DNA from: Bacteroidaceae bacterium
GTDB taxonomy: Bacteria > Bacteroidota > Bacteroidia > Bacteroidales > Bacteroidaceae
Length of the DNA stretch: 64,000 nucleotides
Assembly (NCBI GenBank): GCA_017529865.1
Contig: JAFXNA010000013.1
Coordinates: 1-64,000, forward strand
Reading direction: 5' to 3'
Below are positions 26,896 to 36,143 of this stretch, piece after piece. The translations under genes were made by a program, and so were the position numbers. A model generated the notes under the pieces. That model had not been told where the DNA came from. It was given only the letters and a program-made list of their open reading frames with translations, and did no database searches. Positions within the stretch are counted from its first letter, which is position 1, and every line of letters begins with the position of its first letter.

Positions 26896-27201
26896 ATGAT
26901 GGAAACAAGAATTGAACAATTACAGGACAAGTTCCTCGTGACCCTAGAGGGCGAACTCGATACAGCGGCAGCTGCAGAGGTAGAACAGACACTTCAACCT
27001 CTCTTTGATAGTCAAGGAAAAGACGTGATTATCGACTGCGAGAAGCTGGAGTATATTGCATCGAGCGGTTTGCGCATCCTCATCAGCATCCTCAAGGGTG
27101 CCAAGGCAGGTGGCAGCAAGGTGGTGCTAAAGAGTTTGAGTGACGACATCAAGGATGTATTTAAACTCACAGGATTTATCAGTCTCTTTGAATTCGAGTA
27201 G
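26896..27201 (+). CDS. STAS-domain anti-sigma factor antagonist
   Basis: A 101-residue SpoIIAA/RsbV-like protein. The phosphorylation-site region is LEYIASSGLRILISIL, where one of the two Ser residues is expected to be phosphorylated by an HATPase kinase and dephosphorylated by a SpoIIE phosphatase; both domains are in the gene directly upstream. Two ATG codons (26896, 26899) are possible starts. The sigma or effector it controls is not visible in this window. Confidence 0.92.
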   Translation: MMETRIEQLQDKFLVTLEGELDTAAAAEVEQTLQPLFDSQGKDVIIDCEKLEYIASSGLRILISILKGAKAGGSKVVLKSLSDDIKDVFKLTGFISLFEFE

Positions 27202-27204
27202 CGT

Positions 27205-28506
27205 ATGAAGTACCTCTTATCATTGCTGATGCTGCTGCCAATCAGTTGCTTGGCGCAAGACACTCTTTTTACCGCAGATCTTCAGATGATGTCACGTGGA
27301 GAGATTCGTAATGGTGGAATGACATCTGATGTTGACGACCCAAATTCGGAGGATAGGTCGGCTTTCATCCTGGACCGTGAACGATTGGTTCTCGGTTTCC
27401 AGCGTGATTGGTTGGAAGCAAGGACATCTTTCCAACATGTAGGCACTTGGGGACATGAAGGTGCAGCGAATGTAAGCGTCTATGAGGCGTGGGCCAAATT
27501 GAATGCCAGGAACGGTCTCTTTGCTCAAATCGGACGTTTGGCCTTGAAGTATGACGATGAACGTATCATCGGTTCCGATGACTGGGTGATGGTACCGATG
27601 ACGCACGATGCTTTGAAGTTAGGTTATGAGGGGCACGGTCATAAGCTGCACGGCATTTTTGCTTACAACCAGAACATGCGTGCCATCAACTCACCTGGTT
27701 CGTATTATGCGAACGGCAGTCGACCCTATAAAACCATGCATACCGTATGGTATCACTATGATGTGCCTAAATTGCCGCTGGGAGTCTCGCTGTTGTTTAT
27801 GAACATCGGCATGCAGGCAGGTGTGGAAGGCGGAATATATGACAATACACCCCGTACAGAGTGGCAACTGGTATATGGCGGCTACATAAAGTATGCTCCG
27901 AAGCGTTTCACGTTCGAAGGTTCCTATTATCGTCAGGCAGGTCATGACGAGTATGCAGCCAAATTAGACACTTGGATGGCTACAGCAAAGGCAGAGTGGA
28001 CTCCTCATGACACATGGTCACTGCGTGCAGGTTACGATTTTCTGAGCGGTGACGACTATGTGGCAGTTGTTAACAAAGGAGGTCTCGGAATGCCCCGTCA
28101 CGAGGTGAACAAAGGTTTTAATCCCGTCTATGGTTCCCATCATAAGTTCTATGGAGCAATGGACTTCTTCTTCCTTAGCACCTACGTCAACGGATTCACG
28201 CCAGGTTTGCGAAATGCATATATCGGAGGAACATACCGACCGATGAAGAACTTGAGTATGAGTGCCTCCTATCACTATTTGGCTACAGGTACCAAACTGG
28301 CAGAACTGGACCGTACGCTCGGTCATGAGATAGAGATTGAAGCAGCATACTCGTTGGCAAAAGATATTCGCCTTTCTGCTGGATACTCGTTTATGACGGG
28401 CACAGAGACAATGGAGCGTCTGAAGCGTGCCAGTGGTGACGGAAAACTACGATGGGCCTGGATGTCACTGATAGTCTCGCCAAGATTGTTCAGCCATAAA
28501 CTTTAG
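27205..28506 (+). CDS. Outer-membrane beta-barrel protein, alginate-export/porin-like
   Basis: Signal peptide MKYLLSLLMLLPISCLAQD, then about 410 residues of alternating aromatic strands (RLVLGFQRDWLEARTSFQHV, WSLRAGYDFLSGDDY, NLSMSASYHYLATGTKL, DIRLSAGYSFMTG). This is the pattern of a barrel of 14-18 strands. It starts 3 bases after the STAS stop, so all three genes are probably one operon. Substrate unknown; it could serve export of the neighbouring NRPS product across the outer membrane, which is only inference from position. Confidence 0.75.
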   Translation: MKYLLSLLMLLPISCLAQDTLFTADLQMMSRGEIRNGGMTSDVDDPNSEDRSAFILDRERLVLGFQRDWLEARTSFQHVGTWGHEGAANVSVYEAWAKLNARNGLFAQIGRLALKYDDERIIGSDDWVMVPMTHDALKLGYEGHGHKLHGIFAYNQNMRAINSPGSYYANGSRPYKTMHTVWYHYDVPKLPLGVSLLFMNIGMQAGVEGGIYDNTPRTEWQLVYGGYIKYAPKRFTFEGSYYRQAGHDEYAAKLDTWMATAKAEWTPHDTWSLRAGYDFLSGDDYVAVVNKGGLGMPRHEVNKGFNPVYGSHHKFYGAMDFFFLSTYVNGFTPGLRNAYIGGTYRPMKNLSMSASYHYLATGTKLAELDRTLGHEIEIEAAYSLAKDIRLSAGYSFMTGTETMERLKRASGDGKLRWAWMSLIVSPRLFSHKL

Positions 28507-28585
28507 ACGTTAGACACTAGACGTTAGACTTTAGTTTTCGTTTAAGAAATTCTATAACCAATAACCTATAACCCATAACCATTTT
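28507..28585. repeat. AT-rich repeat spacer upstream of the NRPS gene
   Basis: ACGTTAGACACTAGACGTTAGAC units followed by ATAACCAATAACCTATAACC units. A near miss to a -7 element (TAGTTTTC) is all that resembles a promoter, so the NRPS may be read from the SpoIIE promoter. Confidence 0.5.
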
Positions 28586-31500
28586 ATGATCATTGCTCCT
28601 TTAACTAAATCCCAATTTGGCATCTATGCCGAATGTGTTAGCCACCAAGGTGAAGTGTGCTACAACCTACCATATATATACGAATTAGATGGAAGTCTGG
28701 ATGGCGAACGCCTTGTTCGTGCCATCGAAACAGCCGTGAAAGCACACCCTACACTCTTTACACGCATTAGTGTGAACGACGAGGGAGAACCGATGCAGAC
28801 CATCGACGATACAGAAACATTTGAACTCACTATCGAAGACATAGATGATATTGAGGCAGTGAAACCTTCGCTTGTCGTACCATTCAACATCTATGGTGAT
28901 CGGCTGTTTCATATCCGACTGCTGAAAGATGCAAGTCACTATTATTATTTCCAAGATTTGCATCACATCATTGTCGATGGAACCTCGATGCAGGTGATAC
29001 TCAGCGATGTAGATGCCGCCTATAAGGGAGAACCTTTGGCTCCAGAATCCCTCACCATGGCAGAGGTGGCACAGAAGGAAGCCGAACTGCGACAGACATC
29101 TGCTTTTGAAGAAGGTAAGCAATGGTATGCACAGAACTTCGACTGTGGAGATACGTTTACCCAGCTGATGCCCGATCTCGAGATTGCCGAACATGCTGAG
29201 GCATCGCTATTAAGGACGCTCAGCGTGGATATGTCGCAAGTAGATGCCTTCTGCAAGGAACACGGAATTTTTAAGAGCAATTTCTTCACAATGGCCTATT
29301 CCTATCTGTTGGCGAAATACAATAACGAGCAGGAATCGCTGTTTACAACCGTATATAACGGTCGAACCGACAGCCGGTTCCGCCATTCAGTAGGTATGGT
29401 GGTAAAGACATTGCCGGTCTATGCCAAGTTCGATAAAGACACAAAGGTGATAGACTATCTGAAGGCTGGCCAGGATCAGATGAGCGGTTGCCGTCAGCAT
29501 GATATCTACGCTTATAGCGACATAGTGAACGATCTCTGTTTGCAGTCGAACTCAATGTTTGCCTGGCATGGTTTGTTATTTTCTGACGAAGAACTGTGTG
29601 GAAAACCCATGCAGGCTGTCCGTATCGGCAACAGCACCTTAGATGCATCGCTCTATCTGAAAGCCTTTATACTTGGAGGAAAATACAGGGTTAAGGCCGA
29701 ATACAATTCGAATGAATACTCAGAAGCGCTGATAGCGCAGTTCCTTGAAAGCTACGAGGCTGTCGTAGAAGGATTCCTCCGTGAAACGTATTTGCGTGAT
29801 GTGGATATCGCAACAACATCGCAGCGAGTTGTGCTTGATAGTTTCAACCAGACCGATGTGGCATACGACAACACACAGACCATTGTATCGCTGTTCTGTC
29901 GGCAAGCAAAGGAGACTCCCGAAAATGTAGCTGTCGTATTCAGGGATAAGCAATATACGTATGCCGAAGTGGACAAACTGAGCGACCGCATTGCAGGTTA
30001 TATAGCCTCAAAAGGTTTAGGTTTGGAAGATGTTGTATCGGTATTGATTCCTCGCTGCGAATGGATGGCGATCGCCTCGTTGGGAGTACTGAAGGCAGGC
30101 TGTGCCTATCAGCCGTTAGATCCCTCCTACCCACAAGAACGTCTGAATTTCATGATGCAGGATGCCGATGCCAAACTGCTGATAGCAGATGAAGCGCTGA
30201 TTGATATTGTCAATGAATACAAGGGTGAGGTATTGCTGACAAAGGACATTGAAAGTTTACCGTCCGACAACTCTTCACTTTTCACTCTTCACTCTTCACT
30301 TACTCCTGAGAGCCTTTTCATCCTCCTATATACATCAGGCTCTACAGGTGTACCTAAGGGCTGTCAGCTGACGCACGGCAATCTTGTGGCATTTTGCGAT
30401 TGGTATCAACGCTACTATGATTTGAAACCAGAGAATAATGTAGCCGCATATGCAAGCTATGGCTTCGATGCCTGTATGATGGATTTGTACCCAGCCTTGA
30501 CTTGTGGAGCAACGGTACATATCGTTCCAGAGGAACTGCGTCTTGACCTGATTGCGCTGAACGACTACTTCGAGCAAAACAATATTACCCACTCGTTTAT
30601 GACCACTCAGGTGGGTTATCAGTTTGCATCAAATATAGAAAACCACTCGCTGAAGTACCTGTCTACAGGAGGTGAGAAATTGGCATCGCTAACACCACCA
30701 AAGGACTATCTGTTCTATAATGTGTATGGACCTACAGAGTGTACGATCTTTACTACCACCTATCTGGTTGATAAGAAATTGAAAGAGATACCTATTGGTA
30801 AGCCTCTCGACAATATGCGACTCTATGTGGTAGACCCTCAGGGACATCGGTTGCCAATAGGAGCAGCAGGAGAGTTGTGGATTAGTGGTCCGCAGGTAAG
30901 TCGAGGTTATTTGAACCGTCCAGACAAAACAACTGAGGCGTATATTACAAATCCCTTCACAGACGATGCGAAGTATGCACGCGTCTATCGTTCTGGTGAT
31001 ATTGTGCGCTATCTGCCCTCAGGCGATATTCAGTTTGTAGGTCGCCGCGACGGACAGGTGAAGATTCGTGGTTTCCGCATCGAGTTGAAAGAGGTTGAAG
31101 CCATCATCCGTGAGTTCCCTGGAATCAAGGACGCAACCGTGCAGGCTTTCGACGAAGAAGGTGGTGCTGGTGGTAAGTTTATTGCGGCTTATATCGTTAG
31201 CGATCAGCAGATAGACATCGAAGCGCTGAACAACTTTATCCTTGATGAGAAGCCACCCTATATGGTGCCAGCTGTGACGATGCAAATTGATGCCATCCCT
31301 TTGAATCAGAATCAGAAGGTGAATAAGAAAGCCCTGCCGAAGCCCGAAAAGAAGGCAGCTATGGTTGAGGAAAGTAATGTACCGATGAATTTATTGGAGC
31401 AAGAACTGCACACGATGATAGCCAACATTGTGAACAACGAGGAGTTTGGTATTACCACCGTGTTGGGATATGCAGGTCTGACCTCCATCTCTGCCATCAA

Positions 31501-34500
31501 ACTAGCTGTTCAGGTCAATAAACGATTCGGGGTTACGCTTGATTCTAAAACATTGGTGAAGACGGGAACACTACAGATGATAGAGAATGAGATACTGAAG
31601 GAGACCCTCTTCCAACCCCTCCCTGCGAGGGAGGGGAGTGGTCACACTCAAGGCCAGAGTCAATCTACTCCTCTCCCTGATAGGGAGGGGCAAGGGGGTG
31701 GGTCTGTTCCCCTCTCCTATGCTCAGACGGGTGTCTATTTTGACTGTCTGAAGAATCCCACATCTACCATTTATAACATCCCTTATCTATTGAGTTATCC
31801 TGAAGGTACTGATGCACAGAAACTCGCAGATGCTGTTAAGACGGTCGTAGATGCTCATCCGGAATTGAGTGTACATTTCACAACAAAGGATAATGAAATT
31901 GTTCAGACTTTAGAGGATAAGGTTGCAGTTGAGGTGCCGATCACAGAAATGACTGATGGCGCGTTGACCGCATACAAGAACGACTTTGTACGTCCGTTTA
32001 ATTTACAAAAAGCTCCTCTCTATCGTTTCGAGGTGGTTAAGACAACAAATGCTGTTCACCTTTTGATGGATATTCATCATCTTGTATTCGACGGAGGTTC
32101 TGCCGATTTATTGATTCGAGAGATCAATAGTGTGCTTGAAGGTGGTTCTGTCGAAACGGAAAGTTACACCTATCTTGACTTTGTGGCCGACCAGCAGAAA
32201 GCTGCTGAAAGCGAGACGTTCCGAGCCTCTCAGCAGTTCTTTGCCGAGAAGCTGCAGACTTGTGAGGGTGCGAGTGAAATCCCTGCCGATTTACCAAAGA
32301 GCAATCACCAGGGCTTTATCGGTGAGGCAGTCTGTTCCATTGATTTCAAGAACGTTACACAAGGTCTCTCCACTCGCCTTCGACGTGAGCTCAGGCCGAA
32401 CGTTCACTCTTCACTCTCCACGCTCATAACACCTGCTCATTTGTTCTTAGCAGCTACGGCATACGTCGTATCACGCTATACTAATAACCGCGAAGTGTAT
32501 CTCTGTACTGTCAGCAGTGGACGCTCAAACCTGAAGATTGCCGATACAGTTGGTATGTTTGTCAATACGCTAGCATTAGGACTGAATATCGACGATGTCA
32601 GCGTCAGCACGTTCCTGAAACAAACCAGCGAGACGTTCGATGCGACCTTGCGTCATGAGGACTATCCGTTCGCTCGTATTGCCACCGATTACGGTTTCCG
32701 TCCGGCCATTGCATACGCCTATCAGGTAGGTGTGCTAGCTTCTTATACAGTTAACGGAAAACCGGTAGGTCAGGAACTGTTGGAACTGAACGTTCCGAAG
32801 TTCCCTATTAATATCAAGATAGAGTCGCGAGGAGTGGTTGTACAGTATGATGATGCAGTTTACTCTCAGCGATTGGCACAGGCATTGGCAGAGAGTATCG
32901 TGGCAGTTGTTGAGCGGATGATGGCACAGCCTGAGGGAAAGATACGTCAGCTCTCCATTGTCAGCAAGCATCAGGAAGAAGAACTCAGTCACTTGCGTAT
33001 CTCTACACTCTCCACTCGCCTTCGACGTGAGCTCAGGCCGAACGTTCACTCTTCACTCTCTCCCGAGGCTCCGTTTAAGTTCTTCCATGAGTGTATCAGT
33101 CATTTTGCACAGATACAACCTGAGCACGAGGCTCTCGTCGCTATTGATGCGAAATATACCTATAAGGAGATGGATGAGGCTACGAACCGTATAGCAGCCG
33201 CACTACATCAACGGGGAGTCAGAGAGCGAGACCGTGTAGCGTTGTTATTGCCTCGTACCAGCCGTCTGATACTTTCGCTCTTCGGTGTGTTGAAGGCTGG
33301 AGCAGCCTATATACCATGCGACCCAGATTATCCAGCAGATCGAATCAAGTTGATTCTTGAAGATAGCGAAGCTCGTTATATCATCACCACAGCCGATCGC
33401 ATGGATAGTGTACCTGCAGATAAAGCCATCAATGTGGAGGAACTCTTGAACTCTTCTCTCTCCACTCTTCACTCTCCACTCTTCACTTCTTCCCTCACCC
33501 CCAACGATCTCGCCTACCTTATCTATACCTCAGGATCTACAGGTCGTCCTAAGGGTGTGATGCTACGCCACAAGGGTATCTGTAACTACCTTTATGGACA
33601 CCCAGCAAATGTCTTTGCTAATGCTGTATTGACAGATGCTGACCGCATACTCAGTGTCACCACCATCTCATTCGATGCAGCCCTGCAGGATATAGGTATG
33701 GCTTTTTTCAACGGTAAGACGCTGATAGTGGCTACAGAAGAACAGGCAAATAATCCGCTTGAACTGACCCGACTGATTGAGGAACAACATATCAATATGG
33801 TATCGGGTACACCATCACGTTGGCAGACGTGGCTTACGAGCGATGACTTCTGCAAGGCTATCTCACAAGTGAAGATCTGTCGTGCGGGAGGTGAGAAATT
33901 CAGCGATGCGCTCTTGCAGCAGATGCGCAGTGTGACGAAGGCACGTATCTTCAACTGTTATGGTCCGACTGAGATTACCGTTGCTTCGAATAATGCAGAA
34001 CTGACCGATGCGACGTTGGTCACGGTGGGCAAACCTCAGTTGAATGTCAAGGAGTTCATTGTCGACAGCGATGGCAATGAATTGCCTGTAGGTGTGGTCG
34101 GAGAATTGTATATTGGCGGACGCGGCGTAGCTTGTGGCTACAATAATCTCGACGAGATGACTCGCGAGCGTTTTGTGGACTATCATGGTGAACGCATCTA
34201 TAAGTCGGGCGACTATGCAAAGTGGCTACCCGATGGCAATGTGGTCATCTTAGGACGTACGGACCATCAGATCAAACTCCGTGGCTTGCGTATAGAACTG
34301 GGTGAGATTGAGAATGTGATGCTTTCGGTCGAGGGTATGAAGAAGGTGGTCATCATGATACGGAAGCTGAACGACAAGGAACATCTCTGTGCCTACTATA
34401 CGGCTGAGAGAGAAATTGCACCCGATGCCTTAAAGGCTGAGATATCGAAGCGTCTTACGCAATATATGGTACCGACTGCCTACCTGCAGCTGAAGGAGAT

Positions 34501-36070
34501 GCCAATGACACCTAATGGAAAGACGGATGTGAAAGCACTGCCTGAACCGCAATTGGCTGTCAGTTCGGCATACGTGGCACCTGTCAACGATACGGAGAAA
34601 ACTTTCTGCGACATCTTTGCCGCTATCTTGCAGATGGATAAGGTTGGCGCTACAGATAACTTCTTCGAACTTGGAGGTACATCGCTCGTCGTTACGCGCG
34701 TCATCATCGAGGCAGATAAAGCCGGGCTGCATGTAGCATACGGTGATGTGTTCGCCCACCCTACCCCACGACAGTTGGCTGTACTCATTACGGGAGAAAC
34801 AGAAGTATCGGGAAATACGGGAAATGAAATAACGGACTTTGACTATACCGCTATCGACAACTTGCTACAGCGTAACACCCTTGATACGTATCGAAAGGGT
34901 GAGCGTCAGGCGCTGGGGCATGTGCTGCTCACAGGTGCTACCGGTTATCTGGGTATTCATATCCTGCGCGAACTGATTGACAGCGATGCACAAAGCATTA
35001 CCTGTCTGGTTCGAGGCAAAACGCAGGAGAAGGCTGAGAGCCGTCTGCGTACTTTGCTTTACTATTACTTTGCAAACTCCTTTAAGGAACTCTTCGGACA
35101 ACGTATCCACGTCGTTCTTGGTGATGTAACTGATGATCTTGCCTCATTGATAGAGAGTCAATCCTCTCCCCTCGCCTCTTGGAGAGGGGTCGGGGGTGAG
35201 GCTACAGTCATCAACTGTGCAGCCATTGTGAAGCACTTTAGCGAAGGTACCGAAATCGAAGACGTGAACATCGGTGGTGCAAAGCAATGTGTGGACCTGT
35301 GCCTGAAGACAGGAGCCAAACTGGTTCATATTTCTACAGCCAGCACTCGTGGATTGTGGACGGAACAAATTGTAAACGATAAAAGGTCAAATGGTAAATC
35401 TCTCGATATCTTTACCGAACAGCGTTTCTACATGGGTCAGTATCTTGGCAACAAATATATTTACTCGAAATACATGGCCGAACGACTTATCCTCGATGCT
35501 GTTGCACAACAAGGATTGAGTGCCAAGATTATGCGTGTCGGAAACCTCGCTGCACGAAGCACTGATGGAGAGTTCCAAGCTAACTTCTCGACCAACTCGT
35601 TTATGGGTCGTATCAAGGTATACAACATGTTGGGTTGCTGTCCGTTCGCAATGCGAAACAAGCGTGTGGAGTTCTCACCAATCAACGAGGTTGCACATGC
35701 CATCGTTTTACTCGCCACTACCCCTAAGTGCTGTACCGTTTTCCATCCTTACAACATCCACAGCCAGTTCTTGGGCGATGTGCTTATGGGATTGTCTTCT
35801 GTCACTGGAGGCATTCGTTTCGTAGAGCAGGAGGAATTTGCGGAAGCGATGAAAACCGCTCAGGAAGACCCGCTGAAGGCGCGTCAGATGGCTTCGCTGT
35901 TAGCCTATCAGGATATGGCACACGGTCAGAAGACCTTCGATGTGGAACGCGACAACGACTATACCACTCAGGTTCTCTATCGTCTTGGTTTTGTTTGGTC
36001 GCCAACTTCATGGGATTATGTGGAGCGAATGCTCACAGCTATTGATGGTTTTGGATTCTTTGAAGAGTAA
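28586..36070 (+). CDS. Dimodular nonribosomal peptide synthetase with terminal reductase (C-A-T-C-A-T-R)
   Basis: A 2494-residue cytoplasmic megasynthase. Domain order with landmark residues: C1 (HHIIVDG at about 126), A1 (YTSGSTG near 580, NVYGPTE), T1 (GLTSISA near 964, Ser carries the cofactor), C2 (HHLVFDG near 1163), A2 (YTSGSTG near 1646, NCYGPTE), T2 (LGGTSLV near 2029), R (TGATGYLGIHIL near 2116). An N-terminal condensation domain ahead of the first adenylation domain suggests N-acylation of the first residue. The terminal thioester reductase releases an aldehyde. Read against GrsA, tentative specificity codes are D-A-M-F-S-G-V-I-F-K for A1 and D-A-Q-S-C-A-C-V-A-K for A2, which I do not recognise. 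Several linkers are repeat-derived. MATE and PPTase genes follow. Confidence 0.93.
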   Translation: MIIAPLTKSQFGIYAECVSHQGEVCYNLPYIYELDGSLDGERLVRAIETAVKAHPTLFTRISVNDEGEPMQTIDDTETFELTIEDIDDIEAVKPSLVVPFNIYGDRLFHIRLLKDASHYYYFQDLHHIIVDGTSMQVILSDVDAAYKGEPLAPESLTMAEVAQKEAELRQTSAFEEGKQWYAQNFDCGDTFTQLMPDLEIAEHAEASLLRTLSVDMSQVDAFCKEHGIFKSNFFTMAYSYLLAKYNNEQESLFTTVYNGRTDSRFRHSVGMVVKTLPVYAKFDKDTKVIDYLKAGQDQMSGCRQHDIYAYSDIVNDLCLQSNSMFAWHGLLFSDEELCGKPMQAVRIGNSTLDASLYLKAFILGGKYRVKAEYNSNEYSEALIAQFLESYEAVVEGFLRETYLRDVDIATTSQRVVLDSFNQTDVAYDNTQTIVSLFCRQAKETPENVAVVFRDKQYTYAEVDKLSDRIAGYIASKGLGLEDVVSVLIPRCEWMAIASLGVLKAGCAYQPLDPSYPQERLNFMMQDADAKLLIADEALIDIVNEYKGEVLLTKDIESLPSDNSSLFTLHSSLTPESLFILLYTSGSTGVPKGCQLTHGNLVAFCDWYQRYYDLKPENNVAAYASYGFDACMMDLYPALTCGATVHIVPEELRLDLIALNDYFEQNNITHSFMTTQVGYQFASNIENHSLKYLSTGGEKLASLTPPKDYLFYNVYGPTECTIFTTTYLVDKKLKEIPIGKPLDNMRLYVVDPQGHRLPIGAAGELWISGPQVSRGYLNRPDKTTEAYITNPFTDDAKYARVYRSGDIVRYLPSGDIQFVGRRDGQVKIRGFRIELKEVEAIIREFPGIKDATVQAFDEEGGAGGKFIAAYIVSDQQIDIEALNNFILDEKPPYMVPAVTMQIDAIPLNQNQKVNKKALPKPEKKAAMVEESNVPMNLLEQELHTMIANIVNNEEFGITTVLGYAGLTSISAIKLAVQVNKRFGVTLDSKTLVKTGTLQMIENEILKETLFQPLPAREGSGHTQGQSQSTPLPDREGQGGGSVPLSYAQTGVYFDCLKNPTSTIYNIPYLLSYPEGTDAQKLADAVKTVVDAHPELSVHFTTKDNEIVQTLEDKVAVEVPITEMTDGALTAYKNDFVRPFNLQKAPLYRFEVVKTTNAVHLLMDIHHLVFDGGSADLLIREINSVLEGGSVETESYTYLDFVADQQKAAESETFRASQQFFAEKLQTCEGASEIPADLPKSNHQGFIGEAVCSIDFKNVTQGLSTRLRRELRPNVHSSLSTLITPAHLFLAATAYVVSRYTNNREVYLCTVSSGRSNLKIADTVGMFVNTLALGLNIDDVSVSTFLKQTSETFDATLRHEDYPFARIATDYGFRPAIAYAYQVGVLASYTVNGKPVGQELLELNVPKFPINIKIESRGVVVQYDDAVYSQRLAQALAESIVAVVERMMAQPEGKIRQLSIVSKHQEEELSHLRISTLSTRLRRELRPNVHSSLSPEAPFKFFHECISHFAQIQPEHEALVAIDAKYTYKEMDEATNRIAAALHQRGVRERDRVALLLPRTSRLILSLFGVLKAGAAYIPCDPDYPADRIKLILEDSEARYIITTADRMDSVPADKAINVEELLNSSLSTLHSPLFTSSLTPNDLAYLIYTSGSTGRPKGVMLRHKGICNYLYGHPANVFANAVLTDADRILSVTTISFDAALQDIGMAFFNGKTLIVATEEQANNPLELTRLIEEQHINMVSGTPSRWQTWLTSDDFCKAISQVKICRAGGEKFSDALLQQMRSVTKARIFNCYGPTEITVASNNAELTDATLVTVGKPQLNVKEFIVDSDGNELPVGVVGELYIGGRGVACGYNNLDEMTRERFVDYHGERIYKSGDYAKWLPDGNVVILGRTDHQIKLRGLRIELGEIENVMLSVEGMKKVVIMIRKLNDKEHLCAYYTAEREIAPDALKAEISKRLTQYMVPTAYLQLKEMPMTPNGKTDVKALPEPQLAVSSAYVAPVNDTEKTFCDIFAAILQMDKVGATDNFFELGGTSLVVTRVIIEADKAGLHVAYGDVFAHPTPRQLAVLITGETEVSGNTGNEITDFDYTAIDNLLQRNTLDTYRKGERQALGHVLLTGATGYLGIHILRELIDSDAQSITCLVRGKTQEKAESRLRTLLYYYFANSFKELFGQRIHVVLGDVTDDLASLIESQSSPLASWRGVGGEATVINCAAIVKHFSEGTEIEDVNIGGAKQCVDLCLKTGAKLVHISTASTRGLWTEQIVNDKRSNGKSLDIFTEQRFYMGQYLGNKYIYSKYMAERLILDAVAQQGLSAKIMRVGNLAARSTDGEFQANFSTNSFMGRIKVYNMLGCCPFAMRNKRVEFSPINEVAHAIVLLATTPKCCTVFHPYNIHSQFLGDVLMGLSSVTGGIRFVEQEEFAEAMKTAQEDPLKARQMASLLAYQDMAHGQKTFDVERDNDYTTQVLYRLGFVWSPTSWDYVERMLTAIDGFGFFEE
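30277..30305 (+). repeat. CACTCTTCACTC-type tract inside the NRPS A1 domain
   Basis: TTCACTTTTCACTCTTCACT in frame, encoding NSSLFTLHSSLT immediately before the YTSGSTG motif. A2 has a sister tract at the same place. Confidence 0.7.
31608..31720 (+). repeat. Two G/C-rich palindromes in the NRPS T1-C2 linker
   Basis: CCCCTCCCTGCGAGGGAGGG and CCTCTCCCTGATAGGGAGGG are in frame and encode LPAREGSG and PLPDREGQGGGS between the T1 carrier domain and the C2 start. Confidence 0.75.
32366..32420 (+). repeat. 53-bp in-frame repeat, copy 1 (NRPS C2 domain)
   Basis: Core GCCTTCGACGTGAGCTCAGG flanked by CTCTCCACTC and TTCACTCTTCACTC. It encodes STRLRRELRPNVHSSLS. Copy 2 begins at 33008, and a shorter third copy of the core is intergenic at 38255. 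Confidence 0.85.
33008..33060 (+). repeat. 53-bp in-frame repeat, copy 2 (NRPS C2-A2 linker)
   Basis: Base-for-base match to copy 1 over about 53 bp, in the same reading frame and giving the same peptide STRLRRELRPNVHSSLS. Confidence 0.85.
33453..33497 (+). repeat. CACTCTTCACTC-type tract inside the NRPS A2 domain
   Basis: Tandem CTCTCCACTCTTCACTCTCC units in frame, encoding NSSLSTLHSPLFTSSLT just before the A2 YTSGSTG motif. Confidence 0.7.
35153..35207 (+). repeat. G/C-rich palindrome in the NRPS reductase domain
   Basis: CCTCTCCCCTCGCCTCTTGG pairs with GAGAGGGGTCGGGGGTGAGG. It is in frame and encodes SSPLASWRGVGGEA ahead of TVINCAAIVKHF. A second, GTAAACGATAAAAGG-type tract lies at 35367-35399 in the same domain. 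Confidence 0.7.
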
Positions 36071-36143
36071 TTTTTAACAAAAACGAAAACAAGAAGTTGA
36101 CGTTCACGTTGACGTTATCGTTAAACAAGCTGTAAATGGTTAA

